Assembly: GCF_023276435.1 (NCBI RefSeq)
Contig: NZ_JALLPO010000037.1
Coordinates: 38,285 to 102,284 of the forward strand
Length of the DNA stretch: 64,000 nt
Direction: 5' to 3'
Origin: Sphaerisporangium perillae
Lineage (GTDB): Bacteria > Actinomycetota > Actinomycetes > Streptosporangiales > Streptosporangiaceae
Positions 1-9,871 of this stretch are shown piece by piece. Position 1 is the first letter of the stretch; each line of letters starts with the position of its first letter. The notes beneath the pieces were generated by a model. The model was not told the origin of the DNA, made no database searches, and worked only from the letters and a program-made list of their open reading frames with translations. The position numbers and the translations under genes were made by a program.

Positions 1-209
1 GCAACACCCGGGACGTCCTGCGACTGCTCGGCGAGGTGCACCGGCAGGGCCAGACGATCGTCATGGTGACCCACGACGCCCGCGTGGCCGGGCTGGCCGA
101 CCGCGTCGTCACCCTCCTCGACGGCCAGATCATCGACGACGGGGCCATCGCCCCCACCCGCCGCCGCCCCAAAGGCGGCGCCGGCGACGTCGTGGAACTC
201 CGCGGATGA
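1..209 (+). CDS. ABC transporter ATP-binding protein, C-terminal fragment (cut by window edge)
   Basis: This is the end of an ABC ATPase read in the frame that starts at base 3; the gene begins outside the window. The visible protein has the post-Walker-B segment with the H-loop histidine (TIVMVTHDARVAGLADRV), followed by the usual strand LLDGQII and a short basic tail, then TGA at 207-209. In LolD/MacB-like exporters the ATPase lies just upstream of an FtsX-type permease, and such a permease starts about 110 bp downstream on the same strand. The two therefore very likely form one exporter that uses ATP hydrolysis to move a lipid, peptide or lipoprotein substrate. The Walker A and signature motifs are outside the window, so the subfamily cannot be confirmed. 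Confidence 0.9.
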   Translation, partial: NTRDVLRLLGEVHRQGQTIVMVTHDARVAGLADRVVTLLDGQIIDDGAIAPTRRRPKGGAGDVVELRG

Positions 210-335
210 CCCCGCGAGGCCGCGCCGGTGTTCTGAGGGAGGAAGGCGGAAGTGCGAGGAACGAGTGCTTCCGCCTGACGACCGAAGAGCGCCGGCTTAA
301 GGGCGGCCTCGCGCTGCGTGAGCGGAGCGAGCGCC

Positions 336-2600
336 GTGAACACAGCTGAGTGGCGGTGGGTGCGGGCCGATCTGCGGGCCAGGCGGGTCCAGGCGCTGCT
401 GACCGTCCTCGCGGTGGCCGGCATCGTCACCGCGCTGATCACGGCGGCCACCCTGCTGGAGGACGGCACGAACCCGTGGCGGGGCCTGTTCACCCGCGGG
501 AACGGCGCCCATGTCTGGCTGCACACCAAGGACGCCCCCGACCCGGCGACGCTGAAGGCGCTGGACGGTGTCACCGACGTGGCGGGCCCGTACCGTAGCG
601 CCCCCGCGACGCTGGTCCAGGGCGGCAAGAAGACGCCGGTGGCCCTGTGGGAGATGGCGGCCGTGCTCCCGGCGGTCGGGCGTCCCGTGGTGCGCGAGGG
701 CCGCTGGCTGGATCCGGAGGACCTGGGCGGGGTGGTGGTGGAGCGCTCGTTCGCCCGCGCGGTCGGCCTGCGTCCCGGCGGGTCGTTCTCGGTCATCGGC
801 CTGAACGGCGCCACGCACGCGCTCAGGGTGATCGGGCTCGCGGAGAGCGGCGACCAGGGCTTCTATCCGGAGTGGACCCCCGGCCTCGCCTGGACGCTCG
901 CCGGCACGCTGGACCAGGTCGAGCCGGCGCTCGGCCGCAGCGAGTCGGTTACCGGGCTGCGGCTGGCCGATCCCGACGACACTTCCCTGGTGGTCCAGCG
1001 CACGATCACCGAGTTGGCGGGCCAGGTGCAGCGGGTGTCCACCTGGCGTGAGGTACAGGCGTCGATGGAGCTGGACAACCGGCTGCTGGGAGTCCTGCTC
1101 GCGCTGTTCGGCGTGGCGGGGCTGGTGGCGGCGGCGCTGGCCATCGCCAACGCGACCGGCGGCCGGGTGCTCACTCAGCGGCGTGACATCGCCACGCTGA
1201 AGTCGCTGGGGTTCACCCGCCGCCAGGTCGTCCGCATGCTCGTCGCCGAGCACGGCGCCCTCGGGCTGGGGGGCATCGCGGCCGGGGTGTTGTGCGGCCG
1301 GCTGATCACCGCGTACGCGCTGGCGGAGACCGTCGTGGTCCCGCTCTCCTCCGCCCCGCTGCTGGCGATCGCCTTCGGGACGGCCCTGGTGGTGCTCGTG
1401 GCCGTCTGGCTGCCCGCCTGGCGCGGCGGACGCACCCCACCTATCCCCGCCGCGCCGGTGGCCCCGCCGCGCGGCCACCTGTCGCGCATGGCCCGCCTGG
1501 CCCTGCTGGTACGGCTGCCGCCCGCGCTCGTGCTCGGGGCCAGGGACGCCTTCACCCGCAGGCTGCCGGCGCTGCTGACGACGTTCGGGGTCGCGATCCC
1601 GATGATGATGATCACCATCGGCCTCGGCTGCTGGGCGACGCTGGACGCCTTCAAGAGCAACCCCGAGCAGGTCGGCCAGGCCGCCGCCCTGACCGTCCGG
1701 CCGGGCAGTCTCACCGCGGGGGACGCCAACCGGCTCGCGCTCGCCGACCCCGACGTGGTGGCGGCCTTTCCCGGCACGGAGGTCGACGCGCTGGTCCCCG
1801 GCCAGACGCGCACCGTACGCACCCGGGCGCTCGGCACCGTCACCGACCCCTACCCGTTCTCGGTCGTCGAGGGACGCCTGTTCCGCGACCGCGGCGAGGC
1901 CGTCGCCGGGCAGGGCCTGCTGGACCTGCTGCACGTCCGCATCGGCGACCGCACGCGGCTGACGATCGGCGGCACCCCGCTGATCGTCAGGATCGTCGGG
2001 CGGGTGCTGGAGCCCGAGCAGGACGGCGAGGTGCTCTCGGTCCCGCTGGACACCCTCGCGCCGAAGGACGCGCTGCCGCCGCAGTACTACAGCCTGGCGC
2101 TGCGCAAGGGCGGCGACCCAGCGGCCGTACGCTCACGGCTGCAGGCGCAGGGCCTGGAGGTCTCCCAGGCGGTGAACCCCGCCGACCGCCTCTCGGTGAT
2201 CCGCGTGATCATCGTCGCGCTGGTGGCGGTGCTGGCCCTGCTGGGCCTGGCCAACCTGCTGACCGCGAGCGCGGTCGGGCTGCGCGACCACGCGCTGGAC
2301 CTCGCCGTGCTGAAGGCCATGGGGCTCACCCCGCGCCAGGTCATGGCCACGCTGGTGACCGGCACCGGGCTGCTGGTGGTGCTCGGCGTCGGCGCGGGCG
2401 CGGCGACGGGAGCCCTGGTCTCGGCCGGCCTGATCGACCTGCAGGGGGCCGCCAGCGGCATCGGGGCCGGCATCGGCCGCTCGCCCGCGCCGGCGACACT
2501 GCTCGTCGCGGTCCTCACGGCCATCGGCGCGGCCCTGCTGGTCGCGCTGATCCCCGCCCGCAAGGCCGCGCGGGCGAGGGTGCCGGTGACCTCGCGCTAG
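336..2600 (+). CDS. FtsX-like ABC transporter permease
   Basis: About 754 residues with the duplicated MacB/FtsX permease layout. There is a first membrane span near the N-terminus (VQALLTVLAVAGIVTALI), a large extracytoplasmic domain, and a block of three spans around residues 255-365. A second half repeats the pattern, with spans near 415-435, 625-645, 675-700 and 730-750. It has the conserved TLKSLGFTRRQV and VLKAMGLTPRQV coupling-helix segments after the inner spans of each half, which are typical of this family. I chose GTG 336 because GGAG lies 8 nt upstream; an in-frame GTG at 318 would add six residues but has poorer spacing. It follows the ABC ATPase fragment and is probably co-transcribed with it. 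The exported substrate is unknown. The following gene is convergent and a strong hairpin separates them. Confidence 0.9.
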   Translation: MNTAEWRWVRADLRARRVQALLTVLAVAGIVTALITAATLLEDGTNPWRGLFTRGNGAHVWLHTKDAPDPATLKALDGVTDVAGPYRSAPATLVQGGKKTPVALWEMAAVLPAVGRPVVREGRWLDPEDLGGVVVERSFARAVGLRPGGSFSVIGLNGATHALRVIGLAESGDQGFYPEWTPGLAWTLAGTLDQVEPALGRSESVTGLRLADPDDTSLVVQRTITELAGQVQRVSTWREVQASMELDNRLLGVLLALFGVAGLVAAALAIANATGGRVLTQRRDIATLKSLGFTRRQVVRMLVAEHGALGLGGIAAGVLCGRLITAYALAETVVVPLSSAPLLAIAFGTALVVLVAVWLPAWRGGRTPPIPAAPVAPPRGHLSRMARLALLVRLPPALVLGARDAFTRRLPALLTTFGVAIPMMMITIGLGCWATLDAFKSNPEQVGQAAALTVRPGSLTAGDANRLALADPDVVAAFPGTEVDALVPGQTRTVRTRALGTVTDPYPFSVVEGRLFRDRGEAVAGQGLLDLLHVRIGDRTRLTIGGTPLIVRIVGRVLEPEQDGEVLSVPLDTLAPKDALPPQYYSLALRKGGDPAAVRSRLQAQGLEVSQAVNPADRLSVIRVIIVALVAVLALLGLANLLTASAVGLRDHALDLAVLKAMGLTPRQVMATLVTGTGLLVVLGVGAGAATGALVSAGLIDLQGAASGIGAGIGRSPAPATLLVAVLTAIGAALLVALIPARKAARARVPVTSR

Positions 2601-2605
2601 AAGCC

Positions 2606-2664
2606 ATGGATCCCCGGTGGCCGGTGCCTCCGCGCTGATAGCGATGGATCCCCGGTGGCCGGTG
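2606..2664. repeat. 21-bp direct repeat pair
   Basis: Two identical 21-bp copies lie at 2606-2626 and 2644-2664, just after the permease stop codon. The core GATCCCCGGTGGC occurs a third time at 2685 as the left arm of the adjacent hairpin. The repeats look like duplicated half-arms of the terminator. Confidence 0.8.
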
Positions 2665-2684
2665 ACCCGGCGCCGGGGTTGAGC

Positions 2685-2715
2685 GATCCCCGGTGGCGGG
2701 TGGCCACCGGGGATC
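2685..2715. terminator. Bidirectional stem-loop terminator
   Basis: A perfect 13-bp stem (GATCCCCGGTGGC at 2685-2697 with its reverse complement at 2703-2715) closes a 5-nt loop. It sits between the convergent permease and treS genes. There is no T-tract, as is common in actinobacteria. Confidence 0.75.
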
Positions 2716-2721
2716 CGGGGC

Positions 2722-4476
<1,755 letters not shown>

Positions 4477-4714
4477 CCCTGCGGCTCCCGCCCGACGCCG
4501 TCACCGAAGGGGTGGCTCGGTGCTCAGCGTGTTTCGGCGCTGTTTCGCGGAAGACTAGCAGGCCATTAGGGCTGCCCGAAGACGATCAGCGGAGGTCACT
4601 CAGCGTGCCAACCGCGTAATCGTCCGCACTCCCTGGAATGCTCACGTATTCCGGCGGCCACCCTGCGTGCTTCCGCTGGTAGAGCGCGGAATTCGCCCTC
4701 GTTGGTGAAGCGGT

Positions 4715-6451
4715 TCACAAGGCGCTCGCCCAGGGTGGTGTGAGATCGCCGAGGACGTCCTCGTAGTCCGTCAGCCAGGAACCGAAAAGCACCAGACCAC
4801 GGAGCCAAAACCGCGAGTTCCACGAGCCGAAGGCCGTCAGCGCGTCCGGGCCCTGGGTGACCACGTCCAGCATCGGACCGGACATGAGCCCGGGGATCGT
4901 GGCGGCCTTCACGAGCATCCGGTGGTTCCACTCGCGGGCCGCCGGGCCGCCCGAGCGGAGCGGCACCCGCCGGTGCGGCAGCGCGCCGTTGGTGGACGGC
5001 AGGGCGGCCACGCGCGAGTTCGCGGCCCGCAGGATCTCCCGGTAGAACCTCCCGCCCTCCTTGCGGTCCACCGGCACCGACAGCGCGGCGTCGAAGAACT
5101 CCGGATGCAGGAAGGGGAACACCGGAGTGGCCTCCGGCCCGACGAGGTTCACCGGGGAGCGGGCGATGCCGCGCGCCGTCCGGGTATGCAGCACGCTCAG
5201 CGGCAGCTCCGACCGGTGGCCGCGCAGCATCGAGGTCGCCTGGGCGAACGCCGTGCCCACCCGGTCGTCGACGAAGGCGAGCGCCTGGTCCGACAGCATC
5301 GGCAGGTGCGGCTCGCCGGTCGCCAGCGCGGCGAGCAGCGCGGACTGACGGTCGGCGGAGGTTCCGGCGCCCACGGCGTCGGCGGTGATGAGGAAGTTCT
5401 TCATCAGCGGCCCGCCCGCCAGGCCGTCCACGACCGCCCGGCCCGCCTTGTGCACCTCGCGGGCGAAGGGGGAGTACCAGGCGTGATGGCTGGTGAGGTA
5501 CTCCAGCCGGCGTGCCGCCCACCGCGCCTCGCCGGGATAGGCGGTGGCGTCCTGCGGCACGATGCGGTGCGGGATGCCCAGCTCGCGGGTGACGTAGCGG
5601 GCGAAGTCGATGTCGTTGTCCAGGCCGTCGTCCGGGCTCGTCGTCCACGACTCGACGTCCATCTTGCGCGCCATCGCCACCGAGGCCAGCAGCCGCGAGT
5701 CGTATCCGCCGCTCACCGGCACCAGCAGCGGCCGGTCGTCGAAGGGCTTCAGCGCCTCGTGCAGCAGCGCCACGACGTCCCCGGCCGTGACACCCCGGTC
5801 GAACGGCTCCTCGCGCACCCAGCGCGGGGCGCGCTTCTCGACGGTGATCCTGCGCTGCGGGCGGGACCAGACCAGGGCCGTCGAGCCGGGCAGGCGCCTG
5901 ACCTGGCGGTAGGGGGTGTCCTCCAGGAGCGGGTAGGTCAGCTTGAGAATGGCCGCCCAGGCGTCCCAGTTCACCTCGTACGGCCGCCGCGCCAGCGCCA
6001 GCAGCGGCTCGATGTTCCCGGCGAAGTACAGCGCCTCGCCGTCGGGGCCGGTCTCGCTGAGGTAGTAGACGTCGATCAACCCGAAGGCGCCGGTGTGCAG
6101 GGTCACCGTGTCCGGCTCGTCGATCAGCCCCGGGGTCTCCCAGGTCTCGGCCGCCGCCCACCACGGCGCCGCCCGGTCCGGTACGCGCTCCGCCCACGCG
6201 AACCACGCTCCCGGGGGCGGCGGGCCTGAGCCGGCGGGGGACGTCTCCGGGGCTGGGCCGCCGGCGGGCGGGGAGCCCGCGTACGGGGGGAGCGGTGCGG
6301 AGCTCAGCAGTGCCGCGCCGGGCGCCCGGTGCACCTCGCGCACCGACGGACCCGCGTTCCTGAGAACGTCGAGCCTGGCCGGGTCGTAGGCCCCGATGGC
6401 GCCGCACACGTACGGCCGCGCCCTGTGCTCCGGCCACTTCCCGTTGCGCAC
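4715..6451 (-). CDS. Asparagine synthase-like amidotransferase
   Basis: A two-domain protein of the asparagine synthase B fold. The C-terminal half has the PP-loop ATP-binding motif VPVSGGYDSRLLAS, which adenylates a carboxylate. The N-terminal half resembles a glutaminase (Ntn) domain with a CGAIGAYDP segment. In canonical AsnB the catalytic cysteine is residue 2. Here the start best supported by a ribosome binding site (GGGGAGAG, about 5 nt before GTG 6451) leaves that cysteine at residue 16, and a Pro/Gly-rich stretch interrupts the glutaminase domain. A start at GTG 6409 would put Cys at position 2 but has no good binding site. The glutaminase may thus be inactive, or need processing. It is divergent from a glycosyltransferase gene 112 bp away. 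Such proteins occur both in Asn metabolism and in peptide or glycan tailoring; the substrate is not evident. Confidence 0.8.
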   Translation of the reverse strand: MRNGKWPEHRARPYVCGAIGAYDPARLDVLRNAGPSVREVHRAPGAALLSSAPLPPYAGSPPAGGPAPETSPAGSGPPPPGAWFAWAERVPDRAAPWWAAAETWETPGLIDEPDTVTLHTGAFGLIDVYYLSETGPDGEALYFAGNIEPLLALARRPYEVNWDAWAAILKLTYPLLEDTPYRQVRRLPGSTALVWSRPQRRITVEKRAPRWVREEPFDRGVTAGDVVALLHEALKPFDDRPLLVPVSGGYDSRLLASVAMARKMDVESWTTSPDDGLDNDIDFARYVTRELGIPHRIVPQDATAYPGEARWAARRLEYLTSHHAWYSPFAREVHKAGRAVVDGLAGGPLMKNFLITADAVGAGTSADRQSALLAALATGEPHLPMLSDQALAFVDDRVGTAFAQATSMLRGHRSELPLSVLHTRTARGIARSPVNLVGPEATPVFPFLHPEFFDAALSVPVDRKEGGRFYREILRAANSRVAALPSTNGALPHRRVPLRSGGPAAREWNHRMLVKAATIPGLMSGPMLDVVTQGPDALTAFGSWNSRFWLRGLVLFGSWLTDYEDVLGDLTPPWASAL

Positions 6452-6563
6452 TGGATCTCTCCCCTCAGCGAGTACCTGCCGAGTGTACGGACTTGTGACG
6501 GTTCGAGAAGGTCGGCCCGGATCTGCGATTATTCTTGCTCGACCTCTGGGACACGGTGATGGC

Positions 6564-8654
6564 ATGAGTGAAGAGCTGGAGAGCACCCGTCAGGCGCTCG
6601 AAGCGGCCGTGGCGGCCGCTGCGGGCGCGGCCGAGCTGACCCGGCTGCTGGCCGACTACCAGGAACGGCTCGCGAGGGCCGCTACCTCCGAGGCCGAGGC
6701 CCTGACCCGCCTGCGGGAGGCCGAGGCCAGGCTGAAGGCCGCCGAGAAACAGGTCACCCAGCTCGCCAAGAACCTCGCCGAGCAGCGCTACCAGGCCGAG
6801 GCCGCCCAGTGGCGCCTTGAGTCGGTGCAGGCCAGCCGGTGGTCCAAGCTCGGCGACGCCATCCACACCAAGAACCCCGGCGAGGTCGCCCGCACCCTCC
6901 GCGCTCCCATCAGCAAGCGCCCGGCGCCCAAGCGGTCCGACTTCAGCCCGGCCCCGCCGGCCCTCGACGTCGCCCCGGTGCCGCCCGTCGTGCCCGCGAC
7001 GGCCGGGCCGGCGGTGTCCACGGCCATGGCCGAAGGCTTCGTCGTCCCCAAGGGCCCCCTGACCCGCCCTTACCTAACCGTCGCCGCCATCGTCGACCGG
7101 CAGTCCGAGGCCCTGTTCCGCTACGAATGGCGCCAGGTCACCAACTTCGGCCCCGGCAACTGGCAGGCCATGCTGGACCAGCACCGGCCCCACCTGCTGT
7201 TCGTCGAGTCGGTCCAGCCGGGGCCGCGCCAGGGCAACGGCGGCCGGTGGCTGGAGGAGCTCGCCGGCCGCAGCCGGGGGCTGCGCGACCTCGTGGAGGA
7301 GTGCGCCAGGCGGGGCATCCGCACGATCTTCTGGCACTCCGGTGGCCCCCTGTCCGCCAGCGTGCCGATGGCCACCCTGTTCGACCAGGTGCTGGCCACC
7401 TCGGAGGCCAGGGCACGCGAATGGCGGGCCGCGCTGCGCCACGACCGCGTCGGCGTGCTCCCGCACGCGGTCCAGCCGCGCGTCCACAACCAGATCCGTG
7501 CGGCGGAGGGCCGGTCCGGGGTGGGCCTGCTCGGCACCGCCCTGCAGGGCGACCTGCCGCCGGACGCCGGATGGCGGCCGCTGATCACCGACAAGGCCAC
7601 CTACGACGACCTGCTCACGACATACCGCGCCGTCTCGATGGTGCTCGCCGGGCCGGACGCCGACGCGCGCACCGTGGAGGAGCTCTCCGCCTGCGGGACC
7701 CCCATCATGCAGCTCACCACGCCCGTGGACCAGGCATCACTGCCGCAGGCGCTCGACTCCGTCCGCGAGAACCTGGCGGCGGAGATCGAATGCGCCTCCG
7801 AGGCCCACCTGGCCTGGCGGGCCACCGCGCCGGTGACCCCGCTCCTCGATCCGATCCTGGACACCGCCGGGGTCCCCTCGGTGCGCAACGCCGCCACCGT
7901 CACGGCCGTCACCGCCGTCTCCGGCCCGGCCGAGCTCGACCACCTGCTCACCCAGCTCCGCCGGCAGTCCCACACCCCCGGCCAGCTCGTCATCGTCGCC
8001 GACGGGCTCGACGCCGCCGTCGTCGAGAAGGCCGCGCGAGGCGCCTTGGCCGGGCGGGGATCGTCACACGCGGAGGGCGACCTGGTGATCCGCGAAGCCG
8101 GTACCCCGATGACCCGCGGCGCCGCCCTCGACCGGGCGCTCCGCCTCGCCGACGGCGACCTCGTGGCCGTCCTCGACCCACGAGACCTGTACGGCGAGCA
8201 CTACCTGGCCGACCTGACCCGCTACTTCACCGCCGTCGACGCCGACATCATCGGCAAAGCCTCCTTCTACGCCCACATCACCGGCACGGGCGGGGGCGCC
8301 AGCACGGGGACGGGCACGGGCGGTACGGGGACGAGCACCGGCACGAGGACCGGTGGCGGCGCCGGCGCCGGCGCCACGCTGCTCCGCCAGCCCGGGGCCG
8401 ACCACCGCTTCCTGCCCGAGGTGGCGGGAGGCACCCTTCTGGCCCGCCGCCAGGCCCTGGTCGAGCTGGGCATCGCCGACGTGTCGGAGGAGTGGGACGA
8501 GGTCCTGATGCGCCAGTGCCGCACGGACGGCATCCGCGTCTACTCCGCCGACCGCTACTCCTACGTCTGCGTCCGCCCCTCCACCGAAGGCCGCCTCCTC
8601 ACCTCCGCCCACTTCGAGGGCTACGTCCAACCCCACCCCCTGGCCATGATCTGA
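6564..8654 (+). CDS. Large glycosyltransferase with N-terminal coiled coil
   Basis: About 696 residues in three parts. Residues 1-90 are an Ala/Glu/Arg-rich coiled coil. The middle resembles CgeB/DUF3880-type GT-B proteins: it has IFWHSGGPL and GVLPHAVQPRVHNQI segments and a DARTVEELSACGTPI motif near the expected nucleotide-sugar site. The last 230 residues resemble a family 2 GT-A domain, with a degenerate VLDPRDLYGEHY segment where the DxD would lie. A Gly/Thr-only insertion of about 30 residues (8287-8380) interrupts this last domain. ATG 6564 is chosen because the coiled coil starts there; upstream sequence is non-coding in character. The protein probably acts at the cytoplasmic membrane face on a surface glycan. 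The acceptor is unknown. It is divergent from the asparagine-synthase-like gene. Confidence 0.75.
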   Translation: MSEELESTRQALEAAVAAAAGAAELTRLLADYQERLARAATSEAEALTRLREAEARLKAAEKQVTQLAKNLAEQRYQAEAAQWRLESVQASRWSKLGDAIHTKNPGEVARTLRAPISKRPAPKRSDFSPAPPALDVAPVPPVVPATAGPAVSTAMAEGFVVPKGPLTRPYLTVAAIVDRQSEALFRYEWRQVTNFGPGNWQAMLDQHRPHLLFVESVQPGPRQGNGGRWLEELAGRSRGLRDLVEECARRGIRTIFWHSGGPLSASVPMATLFDQVLATSEARAREWRAALRHDRVGVLPHAVQPRVHNQIRAAEGRSGVGLLGTALQGDLPPDAGWRPLITDKATYDDLLTTYRAVSMVLAGPDADARTVEELSACGTPIMQLTTPVDQASLPQALDSVRENLAAEIECASEAHLAWRATAPVTPLLDPILDTAGVPSVRNAATVTAVTAVSGPAELDHLLTQLRRQSHTPGQLVIVADGLDAAVVEKAARGALAGRGSSHAEGDLVIREAGTPMTRGAALDRALRLADGDLVAVLDPRDLYGEHYLADLTRYFTAVDADIIGKASFYAHITGTGGGASTGTGTGGTGTSTGTRTGGGAGAGATLLRQPGADHRFLPEVAGGTLLARRQALVELGIADVSEEWDEVLMRQCRTDGIRVYSADRYSYVCVRPSTEGRLLTSAHFEGYVQPHPLAMI

Positions 8655-8741
8655 CCCCCGGACGGGCCGGTGCTGAAGTTTCCTCGCGGTGAGTGGGAGG
8701 CGTTCATCGCCGGAGTGAAGGACGGCGCCCTGGCTCCGTGA
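8655..8741 (+). pseudogene. DUF397 protein, C-terminal remnant
   Basis: In the same frame as the preceding glycosyltransferase and starting right after its stop codon, 28 codons read PPDGPVLKFPRGEWEAFIAG and then VKDGALAP before TGA at 8739-8741. This matches the C-terminal signature of actinobacterial DUF397 proteins, which usually follow an XRE regulator. No start codon, binding site or N-terminal half is present, so it is a relic. Confidence 0.6.
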
Positions 8742-8792
8742 GCGGCTGGGCCCTGCGAGGGCGCCGCCATGGTGTGACCATCGGGCCGGGGG

Positions 8793-8818
8793 GCGACCCG
8801 AGGCGTGGCTCGGGTCGC
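8793..8818. terminator. Stem-loop between convergent genes
   Basis: A perfect 10-bp stem (GCGACCCGAG with CTCGGGTCGC) and a 6-nt loop lie between the glycosyltransferase and the convergent atpB paralogue. It is suitable for terminating both transcripts. There is no T-tract. Confidence 0.65.
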
Positions 8819-8852
8819 TTCCCATGTTCGTGAGGGCCTTGAAGGCGCGGGG

Positions 8853-9647
8853 TCAGTGTGAACCCTGGAGGCCGCTGGCGATGAATATCGCGGCGAGTAG
8901 GGCGAACAGGTATGCCTGCAGGAACTGGATGAACATCTCGAACGCGGTCATCAGGATCGTCATCACCACGCCGAGCGCGCCGACGCCCACGCCGAGCGGG
9001 CTGAGTTTCTCGAACAGGAACCAGAAGCCGACCGAGCTGAAGAAGGCCAGGATCATGTGTCCGGCGAACATGTTCGCGAACACCCGGATGAAATGGGTGA
9101 ACAGCGAGTTGATGAAGGTCTCGGCGAGGATCAGCGGGGCATAGAGCCCGTACGCCCAGCCCGGCAGCCCGGGCAGATAAACGACGCCTTTCAGGTAACC
9201 GCGCACGCCGTGGTGCTTGACGCCCATGTAGAGCTTGATGCCGTACACGTTGATCGCCAGCACGAGGGGAAAGGCGATGTGCGCGGCCACGGGGAATTGG
9301 ATGAGGGGAATGATGCCCATCAGGTTCCAGACCAGTACGGTCAGGAAAACGGTGAGCAGGAGGCCCATCCACCGGTCGGCGTCCTTGCCGAGGCTGGGCT
9401 TGGCCACCTGTTCGCGCACGAACACGTAGGCGTACTCGCCGATGCTCTGCCAGCCCCGTGGCACGATCTTCGGTTTGGCGAACGCGGCCCAGCACACGGC
9501 GATGATGACGACCGAGCTGAGCATGGCGATCAGTACCGGCTTGGTGAGCCATTCCGGCCCGCCGGGGAAGATCGGGGAGAAGTGGAGAAGTTCGAGTCCC
9601 GGGGCTTCGAAGGTGCCGGGAGAGGTGATCAGGATCGTCGTCCGCAC
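8853..9647 (-). CDS. Second, orphan ATP synthase subunit a (AtpB paralogue)
   Basis: A 264-residue multi-span membrane protein of the F-type ATPase subunit a family, which forms the ion half-channels against the c-ring. It aligns without any gap to the operon-encoded AtpB at 38325-39119. A residue-by-residue hand count gives 139 of 264 identical (about 53%). The essential stator arginine is kept at residue 188 (FTHFIRVFANMFAGHM), as are GKDADRWM and HIAFP. The GTG start at 9647 has a strong AGAAAGGA 5 nt upstream. It stands alone, about 30 kb from the atp operon, with no other ATPase subunit nearby. The most divergent parts are the N-terminus and the region around residues 171-182. It may be an alternative Fo subunit used under some condition. 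There is no sign of decay. Confidence 0.92.
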   Translation of the reverse strand: MRTTILITSPGTFEAPGLELLHFSPIFPGGPEWLTKPVLIAMLSSVVIIAVCWAAFAKPKIVPRGWQSIGEYAYVFVREQVAKPSLGKDADRWMGLLLTVFLTVLVWNLMGIIPLIQFPVAAHIAFPLVLAINVYGIKLYMGVKHHGVRGYLKGVVYLPGLPGWAYGLYAPLILAETFINSLFTHFIRVFANMFAGHMILAFFSSVGFWFLFEKLSPLGVGVGALGVVMTILMTAFEMFIQFLQAYLFALLAAIFIASGLQGSH

Positions 9648-9833
9648 GGCGGTCCTTTCTGGGGTTATCCACGCTGGACAATCACCTTAACCGGATATAT
9701 CGGGTGGCCTTTATCATGGGTTTCATCCGTCAAAAACCATGCAATGCGGTAAAGCCGTATCCCGGTGCGGCCACCGGTGGCCACTGCGCTCGACCTCCCA
9801 GGTCGTTCCGTGTGGAATCTGTGATCGGCAGGT

Positions 9834-9855
9834 ACATACCGACTGGTCGGTGTGT
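9834..9855. promoter_or_regulatory. Palindromic operator-like site (TetR style)
   Basis: A perfect 14-bp palindrome ACCGACTGGTCGGT (9838-9851) is flanked by matching ACA/TGT steps with one mismatch on each side, about 20 bp before the ATG at 9872. Symmetry of this kind is typical of TetR-family operators. No intact tetR gene is next to it. Confidence 0.5.
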
Positions 9856-9871
9856 GTGGCAGTATCTGCAG

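Noticed and set aside
297..1934. 545-codon minus-strand open frame over the FtsX permease
   Set aside because: Gly/Arg/Gln-rich shadow typical of GC-rich DNA; the plus strand carries a clear permease.
4596..6437. 613-codon minus-strand frame overlapping the asparagine-synthase-like gene
   Set aside because: The frame at 4715-6451 holds the PP-loop and conserved domains; this one is its out-of-frame shadow.
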